From: Miltoncostaea sp963770865
GTDB lineage: Bacteria > Actinomycetota > Thermoleophilia > Miltoncostaeales > Miltoncostaeaceae
DNA: 64,000 bases
Assembly: GCA_963770865.1 (NCBI GenBank)
Contig: CAVYRD010000001.1
Span: 248,001-312,000, forward strand
Reading direction: 5' to 3'
Shown: piece after piece, positions 24,014 to 32,032 of the stretch
Layout: each line of letters opens with the position of its first letter
Position numbering within the stretch: position 1 is the first letter of the stretch
The notes under the pieces: generated by a model
Database searches by the model: none
Told to the model about the DNA's origin: nothing
Seen by the model: only the letters and a program-made list of their open reading frames with translations
Program-made: the position numbers and the translations under genes

Positions 24014-25109
24014 ATGGGGGGCGCCGGTATGGGTGAGGGTACTTTCGTCGGCCTGGACGTGCACGCCAGGAGCGTTGTCGCCGGGCTGATCGACGAGGCA
24101 ACGGGCGAGCTGCGGATCGCGCGGGCGCCGCACCGCACGGATGAGCTGGTGGGCTGGCTCGGGGAGCTGGCCGGCCCGGTGAGGGTCGCCTACGAGGCCG
24201 GGCCGACCGGCTTCGGGCTGGCGCGCGCGTTGGAGGGGGCGGGCATCGGCTGCCTGGTGGCCGCGCCGAGCCTGATCCCGCGCTCGGCCGCCGGCCGCGG
24301 CCGAAAGAGCGATGCATCGGATGCCCAGCAGCTGGCGCGCCTTCTGCGGGGGCGAGCTCACCCCGGTGAGGGTGCCCGATCCGGCAGATGAGGCGGCGCG
24401 CGACCTGGTGCGCGCCCGCGAGGACGCCCGCGCCGATCTGATGCGCGCCCGCCATCGCCTGTCAAAGCTGCTGCTGCGCCACGGTGAGGTGTACGAGTCC
24501 GGCCGCGCCTGGACCCATGCCCACGACGCCTGGCTGCGCCGCCAGCGCCTGGGCGAGCCGGGCGCCCGGGCCGCCTTCGATGACTACTACGGCGCGGTGC
24601 TCGCCGGCGTCTGTCGCCGCGAGCGCCTCGATGCGCAGATCACCGAGCTGGCGGCCACGGCCCGCTTCGCGCCGGTGGTGGGGCGCCTGTCGTGCCTGCG
24701 CGGCGTCGGCACCCTCACGGCCTTCGCGCTGGCGGTGGAGATCGGCGACTTCCATCGCCTGTCGGGCCGCACGATCGGCGCCTACCTGGGCCTGGTGCCC
24801 TCAGAGAGCCAGTCGGGCGCCCGCCACAGCCGCGGCCCGATCACCAAGGCCGGCAACGGCCACGCGCGCCGCCTGCTGGTGGAGGCGGCCTGGCATCACC
24901 GCTCCCCGCTGCGCGCGAGCGCGGTGATCGCGCGCAGGCGCTCCGGCCAGCGCCCCGAGGTGGCCGCCCGCGCCGAGCAGGCGAGCCTTCGCCTTCACCG
25001 GCGCTGGCATCAGCTCGAGCGCCGCCGTGGCCTTCGCTCGACGATCGTCGCCACGGCCGTGGCGCGCGAGCTGGCGGGCTGGTGCTGGAGCCTGGCGGTC
25101 ATGGAGTAG
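24014..25109 (+). pseudogene. IS110-family transposase (DEDD recombinase), frameshifted
   Basis: Same protein as the intact copy at 26744-27841 with visible divergence. Domain order is the RuvC-like DEDD part (FVGLDVHARSVVAGLID, YEAGPTGFGLAR, RKSDASDAQQLARLL), then coiled coil and Transposase_20 domain (LSCLRGVGTLTAFALAVEIGDF, GAYLGLVPSESQSG, catalytic Ser region). A frameshift near 24345, in a G-rich run after LLRG, separates the two parts. Confidence 0.85.
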
Positions 25110-25380
25110 CCGCCGGCGAGCATCCTGGGTGCGAAGAGCGCGCCGGTCGGCCGGCCAAGGACGCCGCGAGGGGTGATGCGCGACACAGCTATGAGCAGCC
25201 TCGTGTTGGGCCACGCTCGATCCTAGAGAGCGCCCCGCCCCCGCCGAAGACCCGGTCATGCGGTACCCAACCCGCGCATATCAGCCTGACCGCGACCGTC
25301 GATGAGCCACCCCCGGCGCGCTCTTCGGACCCATGAAGAAGGCCCGCTCACGCGGGCCTTCTCGCCGTGCCACTTGACAG
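25110..25380 (+). ncRNA. Candidate bridge RNA (seekRNA) region of the left IS110-like copy
   Basis: This 3' non-coding end is long and conserved with the same region of the right copy (26478-26743), including GAGCGCGCCGGTCGGCCGGC, GATGCGCGACACA and CGCGCATATCAGCCTGACCG. IS110-family recombinases use a bridge RNA from a non-coding end, and in IS1111-type elements it lies 3' of the gene. Identification is by position and conservation only. Confidence 0.4.
25337..25362 (+). terminator. Hairpin at the 3' end of the left IS110-like element
   Basis: AGAAGGCCCGC-TCAC-GCGGGCCTTCT has perfect 11-bp arms. It sits downstream of the candidate bridge RNA and could end its transcript. The right copy has a matching hairpin at 26498-26523. 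Confidence 0.55.
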
Positions 25381-25399
25381 CAGGTCACTCCATATCAGC

Positions 25400-26458
25400 T
25401 GAACTGCCCACGGACTTAGTGAACGCCTGAAGGAGCCGGGTCCTTCGTGGATGCTGGAGGTGCGACCCACCCAGCAACACGAGAGGACCCGGCATGGAGG
25501 ACCGTAGAGGCAAGCTCGGGCTGAGGGGAAGGCGCGAGCTCATCCGGCTGATCGAGGACGGGCACTCGCTGAGGGCGGCGGCGCGGCGGGCGGGCGTCTC
25601 GCCGGCCACCGCCCACCGTTGGTGGCACCGCTGGCGGGCGGCCTCCGAGCGCGAGCGCGGCTCGCTGTCGTGCCTTGGATCGCGCCCGCCGATCCCACAC
25701 AGCTGCCCCTGGCAGCTGGACCAGGCGGCCGAGGCAGAGGATCCTGCGGGCGCGCGAGCGCACCAACCTGGGCCCCGCGCGCCTGGCCGGCCTGGTCGGC
25801 TACCGGCGCTCGACGATCTGGAAGGTGCTTGCCCGCCACGGCTGCTCGCGCCGGCGCCGCTGCGAGCGCCCCGCTCGGCCGGCGCGCCGCTACGAGTGGT
25901 CGGAGCCCGGCGCGCTGCTTCACATCGACGCCAAGCAGCTCACCCGCTTCGCGCGCCCCGGCCACTGGGCCCACGGCGACCGATCTGAGCTCCACAAGAG
26001 CCGGGGCGTGGGCAACGAGTACGCCCACTGCGTGGTCGATGACCGAAGCCGGCTGGCCTACGTCGAGGTGCACCGCCACGACCGCGCCGACATCGCCGCC
26101 GGGGTGCTCGAGCGAGCGATCGCCTGGTTCGCCGCCCAAGGCTGCGGACCGACCGTGGCCGTCATGAGCGACAACGCGCTCGTCTACACCCGCGGCAACG
26201 CCTTCGCGGCGGTGCTCGCCGCCTCTGGCGCCCGCCACATCCGCATCCCACCGCGCACCCCGCGCTGGAACGGCAAGGTCGAGAGGTTCATCCGCACCCT
26301 CGATGAGGAGTGGGCCCACGCCCGGATCTGGCCGACATCAGCGGCCAGAAACCGGGCGCTCGCCTCATGGATGCGGCACTACAACCGCCGACGCCCCCAC
26401 ACTGCGCTCTCGGACCGGCCACCGATCAGCCGCGTTCACCAAGAGCGTGGGCAGAACA
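25400..26458 (+). mobile_element. IS481-family element between the two IS110-like copies
   Basis: Terminal inverted repeats of about 27 bp start TGAACTGCCCACG (25400) and TGTTCTGCCCACG (complement, ending 26458); both continue with CTT-N-GTGAACGC. The 1059-bp length fits the family. Both ends abut the 3' ends of IS110-like elements. CTAG occurs at the outer ends of the whole composite; IS481 of Bordetella is known to prefer NCTAGN targets. Confidence 0.75.
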
Positions 26459-26463
26459 CCTGA
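25494..26463 (+). pseudogene. IS481-family transposase, frameshifted
   Basis: N-terminal helix-turn-helix (RRELIRLIEDGHSLRAAARR, GVSPATAHRWWHRW) and C-terminal rve/DDE domain (LLHIDAKQLTRF, VVDDRSRLAYVEV, MSDNALVYT, GKVERFIRTLDEEWA, HYNRRRPHTAL). The frame changes near 25735, between CPWQLDQAAE and QRILRARERTNLGP. The stop codon lies just past the right terminal repeat. Confidence 0.82.
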
Positions 26464-26477
26464 TATGGAGTGATCTC

Positions 26478-26743
26478 CTGTCAAGTGGCACGGCGAGGAG
26501 ACCCGCGTGAGCGGGTCTTTTTCGTGGACGTGAGAGAGCGCGCCGGGGTGGCTCGCGACGGTCGCGGTCAGGCTGATATGCGCGGGTTGGTCACCGCATG
26601 ACCGGGTGTTCGGCGGGGGCGGGGCGCTCTCTAGCATCGAGCGTGGCCGGTGGGCTGCTCATAGGTGTGTCGCGCATCGCCCCTCGCGGCGTCCTTGGCC
26701 GGCCGACCGGCGCGCTCTCCTCGTCCAGGATGCTCGCCCGGGG
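26478..26743 (-). ncRNA. Candidate bridge RNA (seekRNA) region of the right IS110-like copy
   Basis: Non-coding 3' end of the intact element, on the same strand as its transposase. It shares long identical blocks with 25110-25380, while the flanking coding sequence has drifted more. The proposed role follows known IS1111-type biology. Confidence 0.4.
26498..26523 (+). terminator. Rho-independent-type terminator at the IS481/IS110 boundary
   Basis: GACCCGC-GTGA-GCGGGTC followed by TTTTT reads as a strong terminator on the plus strand. It would stop transcripts leaving the IS481 transposase gene, or, on the other strand, cap the IS110 3' end. Confidence 0.65.
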
Positions 26744-27841
26744 TTAGTCCATCACCGCAAGGCTCCAGCACCAGCCCGCCAGCTCGCGCGCCACTGCCGT
26801 CGCCACGAGCGTCGAGCGAAGGCCGCGGCGGCGCTCGAGCTGGTGCCAGCGGTGGTGAAGCCGGAGCCCCGCCTGTTCGGCGCGGGCGCGCACCTCGGGG
26901 CGCTGTCCGGCGCGCCGGCGCTCGATCACGGCGCTTACGCGCAGCGCAGGTCGGTGGTGCCAGGCGGCCTCCACCAGGAGGCGTCGTGCGTGGGAGTTGC
27001 CGGCCTTGGTGATCGGGCCGCGGCTGTGGCGTGCCCCTGACTGACTCTCGCTCGGTGTGAGGCCCAGGTAGGCGCCGATCGTGGCACCGCGCAGGCGATG
27101 GAAGTCACCGATCTCGACCGCCAGCGCGAAGGCGGTGAGGGTGCCGACCCCACGCAGGCACGACAGGCGCCCCACCACCGGCGCAAAGCGCGGGTCGGCG
27201 GCCATCTGAGCGATCTGCTCATCAAGCCGCTCGCGGCGAAGACCCGCCCCGAGAACGGCGGCATAGTAGTCATCGAAGGCCGCGCGGGTGCCCGGATGCT
27301 CGAGGCGCTGGCGCCGCAGCCAGGTCTCGTGTGCGGCCGTCCAGGCGCGCCCGGACTCGTACACCAGGCCATGGCGCAGAAGGAGCTTGGAGAGACGGTG
27401 TCGGGTCCGCATCAGATCGGCCCGGGCGTCCTCGCGGGCGCGCACCAGATCGCGCGCGGCCTCGTCGAGCGGATCGGGGATCCTCACCGGCGTGAGCTCC
27501 CCCCGGCGCAGAAGGCGCACCAGCTGCTCGGCATCAGAGACATCGCTCTTTCGGCCACGGCCCGCAGGCGAGCGCGCGATCAGGCTCGGCGCGGCAACCA
27601 GGCAGTGCATTCCCGCCGCCTCGCACGAGCGGGCCAGGCCGAAGCCGGTCGGCCCGGCCTCGTAGGTCACCCGCACCGGGGCGGCGAGCCGGCTGAGCCA
27701 GTCGACCAACTGCTCCGCGCCATGCGGGGCGCGCATCACCCGCAGCTCGCCTGTGTGTTCATCGATCAGCCCGGCGACCACGCTCCTGGCGTGCACATCC
27801 AGGCCGACGAAAGTACCGTTGCCCATACCGGCGCCTCCCAT
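26744..27841 (-). CDS. IS110-family transposase (DEDD recombinase), intact
   Basis: The 365-aa protein has FVGLDVHARSVVAGLID (Asp15), VTYEAGPTGFGLARS (Glu) and GRKSDVSDAEQLVRLL (two Asp), giving the DEDD RuvC-like site. A helical middle follows, then the Transposase_20 domain with LSCLRGVGTLTAFALAVEIG and LGLTPSESQSGARHSRGPITKAGNSH, including the conserved Ser. Length and domains are those of IS110/IS1111 recombinases. Start ATG 27841. It is the only transposase in the nest that reads through without a break. Confidence 0.9.
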   Translation of the reverse strand: MGGAGMGNGTFVGLDVHARSVVAGLIDEHTGELRVMRAPHGAEQLVDWLSRLAAPVRVTYEAGPTGFGLARSCEAAGMHCLVAAPSLIARSPAGRGRKSDVSDAEQLVRLLRRGELTPVRIPDPLDEAARDLVRAREDARADLMRTRHRLSKLLLRHGLVYESGRAWTAAHETWLRRQRLEHPGTRAAFDDYYAAVLGAGLRRERLDEQIAQMAADPRFAPVVGRLSCLRGVGTLTAFALAVEIGDFHRLRGATIGAYLGLTPSESQSGARHSRGPITKAGNSHARRLLVEAAWHHRPALRVSAVIERRRAGQRPEVRARAEQAGLRLHHRWHQLERRRGLRSTLVATAVARELAGWCWSLAVMD

Positions 27842-27936
27842 GACTGTGGCTCTACCGCCGGGCTTGCTCCCGGCGGCAACCCACGATCACGCATGAGCGG
27901 GGCGCCGGCACGAGCCCGGCGCTCCATACGGTCTAG

Positions 27937-28073
27937 CGCAGCCAGTTGCGCAGCGTCTGCTCGGTGCAGCCGAGGTCGGCCGCGAGCTCCTTCGGCGTCC
28001 TGGCGCCCGAGCGCATCAGGCTGAGCGCCTCGCGTCGGAACTCGGCCGGGTACGGCGGTCGTGTCTTTCCCAT
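27937..28073 (-). pseudogene. IS3-family OrfA, 5' part
   Basis: Encodes MGKTRPPYPAEFRREALSLM, RSGARTPKELAADLGCTEQT, LRNWLR, the helix-turn-helix of IS3 OrfA. It breaks at CTAG where the IS110-IS481-IS110 unit begins. Joined to 23763-23918 it gives a complete OrfA, except that the CTAG itself creates a TAG in frame, so one base probably changed or belongs to the insertion. Confidence 0.82.
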
Positions 28074-28140
28074 CACCGCTCCTTCTTCGGGCACTCGCCC
28101 GAAAGGGTCGCGGTGTCAACGAGCCCGGGTCAACTCCAAG

Positions 28141-28371
28141 GGCGTCTACCTGTTCTGCCGTCCCGACTCGCCAGACCTGGACCTCGCGAGGGCTCTGATG
28201 CCCCATAACCCCATGTTTGGCATCGTCGCAAGCGTTCCGAGACTCGGGCTGGGGAGCCTCCATCGCACGGAAGTCGCCCGCAGCGAGCTCGAGGCCATGG
28301 CGGACGCCGCGGAGACGATCATCCTGCCGGCATGGAACACCATCGGACTGGTTGTCTGGGAGCCCGCCTAG
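28141..28371 (+). pseudogene. 3' part of the gene interrupted by the IS3 element
   Basis: The frame GVYLFCRPDSPDLDLARALMPHN...TIILPAWNTIGLVVWEPA has protein-like composition and a natural stop but no start. It begins at the IS3 right end, so it is probably the downstream half of the gene at 21162-21398. No family recognised. Confidence 0.4.
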
Positions 28372-28429
28372 AGAACGGGGCGCCTCCTAGTGGCGGCCGA
28401 GGTTGAGAGGGCGACCTTGTCCGGCGGGC

Positions 28430-28624
28430 CCGATCGTTCGCGAGCACTGGCTTCACGCTGATGCCCTCGGAGAGCAGCTGCGGGACGGCCCGGACGCCCT
28501 CGCGCGTGGCGGAGACCTTGATGAAGAGATTCGGGCCGTCCTCGGCCTCAGAGTCCTCCGGCAACCCAGCCACCGATGCGGGCGGGACGAAGAGAGCGTC
28601 GCGCAGCCGCTGGGCAGCCTCAGC
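28430..28624 (-). pseudogene. Transaldolase fragment
   Basis: The minus-strand reading EAAQRLRDALFVPPASVAGL, then DGPNLFIKVSATREGVRAV and LLSEGISV matches the conserved transaldolase segment around the Schiff-base lysine (pattern PNLxIKxPATxxG and AEGINV). Only about 60 residues remain, with no start and no barrel ends. With the glucose-6-phosphate dehydrogenase remnant at 34808 it suggests a lost pentose phosphate operon. Confidence 0.55.
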
Positions 28625-28972
28625 ATCCGCGCGCCGTCCGGCTCGCGCCGCCGCGCCCTCTTAGAACTCACCCGAAGGGAGAAGACCGGCGACGAACGGA
28701 CCGGGGACTGGCGTCGTAGTTGGAAAGGAACGCGCGCTGTAGTTGGAAAGGAATGCACCGAAAGGCCCTGGCCGAAGCGATCTCCACCATCACCCTCGCG
28801 GTCGAGCCGCGGCTCGAACCGGCCCGCGCGGTCCATTGAGGAGGCTCACGGCCTACGGCCGCCATCCGAAGCTTCGCGAACCGGACGCAGCGGCCCACAT
28901 CGCCGGCGGCCCGCCCGGGGCACCGGCCGACCGTGAGATCGGCGGCGGGAGAGGCGTCCTCCTGCCGCACCC
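28625..28972. other. Non-coding stretch with a 15-bp direct repeat
   Basis: GTAGTTGGAAAGGAA occurs twice, at 28716 and 28739 (23-bp spacing). No gene is supported here. Confidence 0.4.
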
Positions 28973-29602
28973 TCAGGACTCTCTCGGCCCTCGGCGACGA
29001 CCCCAGAGGAGCACGCCTCCGACGACCGCCGCAGCCACGAGCAGCGCAACGCCGAGGGTGAGGGCGGTGTCACCCGCGCTCCAACGATGGCCGCGCACGC
29101 TCATCATGCCCGGGCCCATCCACTGGTCGCTGAGGCGCTGCCAGTCGCCGCGGCTCATCTGCTGCCAATGGCCGTCGCTCATCCAGCTCCACATGCCCGA
29201 GCCCATCATCTGACTCCAGGGCAGGGTGCCGCTCCTGCCGCCCATCATCCCGGGGCCCATCGCGCCATCGGTGCCCGTGCCGAGGCAGCCTGCGTAACGC
29301 TGGCCCATCAGCACGTGCATCCGCGCCTCGCCGTCGGCGCCCATCATCGCGGTCATGCGTTCGTTCAGGGCCTGATGGCGCGCCAGCGAGCCGACCATCC
29401 GGTTCATCACGTACTCGCCCAGGTGGTCGAAATCCGAGTCCGAGAGCTGGGCGCAACCGACCGCGCCGGACTCGAGGCGTGCTGAGAGCACCTGACCCGC
29501 CGCAACCTCCTCTGCCAGCGACGTCGCGGCCGACGCGCTTGCGGCGCTCGCGGCAACGAGCAGCACGACGACCAACAAGCCGACCATCGCGTGACGTCTC
29601 AT
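28973..29602 (-). CDS. Exported Met-rich protein with C-terminal membrane anchor
   Basis: The 209-aa protein has an N-terminal signal (MVGLLVVVLLVAASAASASAA), a helical middle (DFDHLGEYVMNRMVGSLARHQALNERM) and a Met-rich stretch (MGPGMMGGRSG, MMGSGMWSWMSDGHWQQM). A final transmembrane helix precedes WGRRRGPRES. Met-rich segments commonly bind Cu(I) outside the membrane. Two Cys may form a disulfide. Start ATG 29602. It lies just downstream of the P1B ATPase on the same strand, which supports a role in copper handling. Confidence 0.65.
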   Translation of the reverse strand: MRRHAMVGLLVVVLLVAASAASASAATSLAEEVAAGQVLSARLESGAVGCAQLSDSDFDHLGEYVMNRMVGSLARHQALNERMTAMMGADGEARMHVLMGQRYAGCLGTGTDGAMGPGMMGGRSGTLPWSQMMGSGMWSWMSDGHWQQMSRGDWQRLSDQWMGPGMMSVRGHRWSAGDTALTLGVALLVAAAVVGGVLLWGRRRGPRES

Positions 29603-29668
29603 GGATCGAAGCCTAGGAGCGTCGCCGCTTGGCACCATCGGCAGACAGCCCTCCCGGGCTTCGGAGAA

Positions 29669-32011
29669 CTACGCGCCGCTCGGCGTCGTCGGCAGGCGCA
29701 GCCCCTTCAGGGCCAAGGCGTTGACCGCGACGATGAAGCTCGAGCCCGACATCGACAGGGCGGCGATCTCCGGCCGCAGGACGAGATCGAAGGCGGGCGC
29801 GAAGACGCCAGCCGCGATCGGGAGCGCGATCGCGTTGTAGCCGACCGCCCAGCCCAGGTTCTGGCGCATCTTGCGCAGCGTCCCGCGGCCGACTGTGAGC
29901 GCGGTGGCCACGTCGAGAGGGTCCGAGCGCATCAGGACGACGTCGGCGGTCTCGATGGCGACGTCGGTCCCGGCGCCGATGGCGATGCCGAGATCGGCCT
30001 GGGCGAGGGCGGGGGCGTCGTTCACTCCGTCGCCGACCATGGCCACCTGGCGGCCTGTGGCCTGGAGCTCTGCCACCTTCGTGGCCTTGTCGCCGGGCAG
30101 GACCTCCGCGATGACGGTGTCGATGCCGAGCTCACCGGCGATCCGCCGCGCGGTGGCCTCGTTGTCGCCGGTCAGCATGACGACCTCGACCCCGGCCTCA
30201 TGGAGGGCGGCGACCGCGGCCGCGGAGCTCGGGCGCACCGCGTCAGCGAGGCCCACCAGCCCCGTCGCCCGGCCGTCGATCGCCACCATCACGGCCGTCA
30301 TGCCTCTGGCGGCCAGCTCGTTCCGGCGGGCGGCGAGCGCACCGAGCGCGACCCCCTCGGCCTCCATCAGGCGCCGGTTGCCGACCGCGACCCGCCGTGC
30401 CTCCACCCGCGCGACGGCGCCATGGCCGGGCACGTTCTCGAACGCCTCGGCGCTCGCGTCGCCGACGCCGGCCCCCTCGGCCCTCTCGACGATCGCCGCG
30501 GCCAGTGGGTGCTCCGAGTCGCGCTCGACCGCGGCCACGAGGCGCAGGAGCTCGGCCTCCCCGATACCGACCGCGATCACGTCGGTGACTTCGGGCTCGC
30601 CCTTGGTGAGCGTGCCGGTCTTGTCCATCACCACGACCTGGATGCGCGCCGAGGTCTCGAGGGCGACCGCGCTCTTGAAGAGGACGCCCCGCTTCGCGCC
30701 GAGCCCGCTCCCGACCATGATCGCCGTCGGGGTCGCGAGCCCCAGGGCGTCCGGGCAGGTCACCACCACGACGGTGATCGCGAACAGCACCGCCTCGCTC
30801 GTCGGGCGGTCGCTGAGGGCCAGCCAGGCGACGAGGGTCAGCGCGCCGCCGACGAGGGCGACCAGCACGAGCCAGAAGGCGGCCCGGTCGGCCAGCCGCT
30901 GGCCCGGCGCCTTCGAGTTCTGGGCCTCCTGGACCAGCGCAACGATCTGGGCGAGGGCCGTGTCCGCACCGACCTTCGTGGCCCGCACCCGCAGGGTGCC
31001 GTTGCGGTTGATGGTGGCGCCGATCACCGGGTCCCCCGGCGCCTTGTGCACGGGGAGGCTCTCGCCGGTGACCATCGACTCGTCGAGCTCGCTCTCCCCC
31101 TCCTCGACCACGCCGTCCACCGCGACCTTGGCGCCCGGGCGGACCAGCAGCAGGTCCCCTACCGCGATCTCGGCCGTCGGCACCTCGACCGGCTCGCCGT
31201 CGCGCAGGACGAGGGCATGCGGCGGCGCGAGGTCGAGCAGGGTGCGGATGGCCTCGTTGGCCCCGCCGCGGGCACGCATCTCGAACCAGTGCCCGAGCAG
31301 GACGAAGGCGGCGAGCACCGCCACCGCCTCGTAGAAGACGTCCCCGCCGCCGGCGAGCGTGACCGCGAGCGAGTAGAGCCAGCCCGCGCCGATGGCGACG
31401 GCCACCAGGACCATCATGTCCAGGGTTCGCGCCCGGAGCGCGCGCAGGGCGCCCGAGAAGAAGATCGAGGCCGCGTAGAAGATCACCGGCAGGCTCAGGA
31501 TCAGCGCCCACACGTCCTCGCGCAGGCCGAACGGGACCCCGGCCGAGAAACCGAGGACGTCGCGCCCGATGGGCGACCAGAGCAGGATCGGCACGGCGAA
31601 GATCGCGGCCACCAGAAAGCGATTGCGCATCTCGGTGACCATCTCGGCCATCGACATGTCCCCGTGGCCGCCGTGGCCCATGACCTCGTCGGGCGTGTGG
31701 CGGGCGGGCCCGGCGTGATCCGGCGCGAGCGCCGGGTCGCACACATGGGCCGGCACCGAGCGGCCGGCACAGTGGTAGCCGCACTCGGTCACCCAGCGGC
31801 TCAGCTCCTCGGGCGAGGTCCGCTTCGGATCGAAGGTGATCGTGGCCGTCTGCGCGACCGGGTTCACGACCGCCTCCCGCACGCCGGGCTGGCGGGCGAG
31901 CACACCCTCGAGACCACCCGTCTCCGACCCGCCCCAGATCGGACGGACGTCGATCGTCACAGTCTCGGGATCGGGGTGTCCGCCGGCCGGTCTCAGAGGC
32001 ATGTCATCCAT
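29669..32011 (-). CDS. Heavy-metal translocating P1B-type ATPase (copper-like) with CPD motif
   Basis: The 780-aa protein has an HMA-like N-terminal domain (residues 10-80) without the usual CxxC, a His/Met-rich linker (DEVMGHGGHGDMSMAEM) and eight predicted membrane helices. The TGES motif of the actuator domain is present (DESMVTGESLP), and the phosphorylation site is DKTGTLT (Asp463). The nucleotide domain has SEHPLAAAI, and the hinge reads GDGVNDAPAL. The metal-site motif in the sixth helix reads TCPDALGLATP (Cys419-Pro-Asp421), where CPC or CPH would be normal. It exports or detoxifies a transition metal at the inner membrane; copper is likely from neighbours. Confidence 0.88.
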   Translation of the reverse strand: MDDMPLRPAGGHPDPETVTIDVRPIWGGSETGGLEGVLARQPGVREAVVNPVAQTATITFDPKRTSPEELSRWVTECGYHCAGRSVPAHVCDPALAPDHAGPARHTPDEVMGHGGHGDMSMAEMVTEMRNRFLVAAIFAVPILLWSPIGRDVLGFSAGVPFGLREDVWALILSLPVIFYAASIFFSGALRALRARTLDMMVLVAVAIGAGWLYSLAVTLAGGGDVFYEAVAVLAAFVLLGHWFEMRARGGANEAIRTLLDLAPPHALVLRDGEPVEVPTAEIAVGDLLLVRPGAKVAVDGVVEEGESELDESMVTGESLPVHKAPGDPVIGATINRNGTLRVRATKVGADTALAQIVALVQEAQNSKAPGQRLADRAAFWLVLVALVGGALTLVAWLALSDRPTSEAVLFAITVVVVTCPDALGLATPTAIMVGSGLGAKRGVLFKSAVALETSARIQVVVMDKTGTLTKGEPEVTDVIAVGIGEAELLRLVAAVERDSEHPLAAAIVERAEGAGVGDASAEAFENVPGHGAVARVEARRVAVGNRRLMEAEGVALGALAARRNELAARGMTAVMVAIDGRATGLVGLADAVRPSSAAAVAALHEAGVEVVMLTGDNEATARRIAGELGIDTVIAEVLPGDKATKVAELQATGRQVAMVGDGVNDAPALAQADLGIAIGAGTDVAIETADVVLMRSDPLDVATALTVGRGTLRKMRQNLGWAVGYNAIALPIAAGVFAPAFDLVLRPEIAALSMSGSSFIVAVNALALKGLRLPTTPSGA

Positions 32012-32032
32012 CGGGCGCCCGAGCCCCGCGGG

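Larger units (their letters stand above)
23923..25399 (+). mobile_element. IS110-family (IS1111-like) element, left copy
   Basis: It runs from just after CTAG (23919-23922) to the edge of the IS481 terminal repeat at 25400. Subterminal inverted repeats TATGGAGCG (near 23927) and CACTCCATA (25386-25394) are of the kind known in the IS1111 subgroup. The 5' non-coding end is about 90 nt and the 3' end about 290 nt. It lies tail to tail with the right copy at 26459-27932. Confidence 0.72.
26459..27932 (-). mobile_element. IS110-family (IS1111-like) element, right copy
   Basis: Mirror image of the left copy. It starts beside the right IS481 repeat (CTGATATGGAGTG at 26460) and ends at GCTCCATACGGT before CTAG (27933-27936). 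The transposase is intact. Size is 1474 bp versus 1477 bp for the left copy. Confidence 0.74.
21399..28139 (-). mobile_element. IS3-family element carrying nested IS30 and IS110-IS481-IS110 insertions
   Basis: Outer inverted repeats are TTGGAGTTGACCCG-N4-CGTTGACACC at 21399 and its complement ending at 28139. Taking out IS30 (21721-23169) and the 4.0-kb composite (23923-27932) leaves about 1.27 kb with orfA and orfB in the usual order, the normal size for the family. The order of events is IS3 first, then the two insertions. No clear target duplication is visible at the outer ends. Confidence 0.8.

Noticed and set aside
25494..25988. Programmed frameshift in the IS481 transposase
   Set aside because: IS481 transposases are normally made from one frame and no slippery heptamer is visible at the break; a random indel is simpler.
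23923..27932. A composite transposon mobilised by its flanking IS110-like copies
   Set aside because: IS110-family recombinases act on single elements through guide RNA and are not known to move composite units by paired ends; the CTAG sites and abutting terminal repeats fit insertion into IS481 better.
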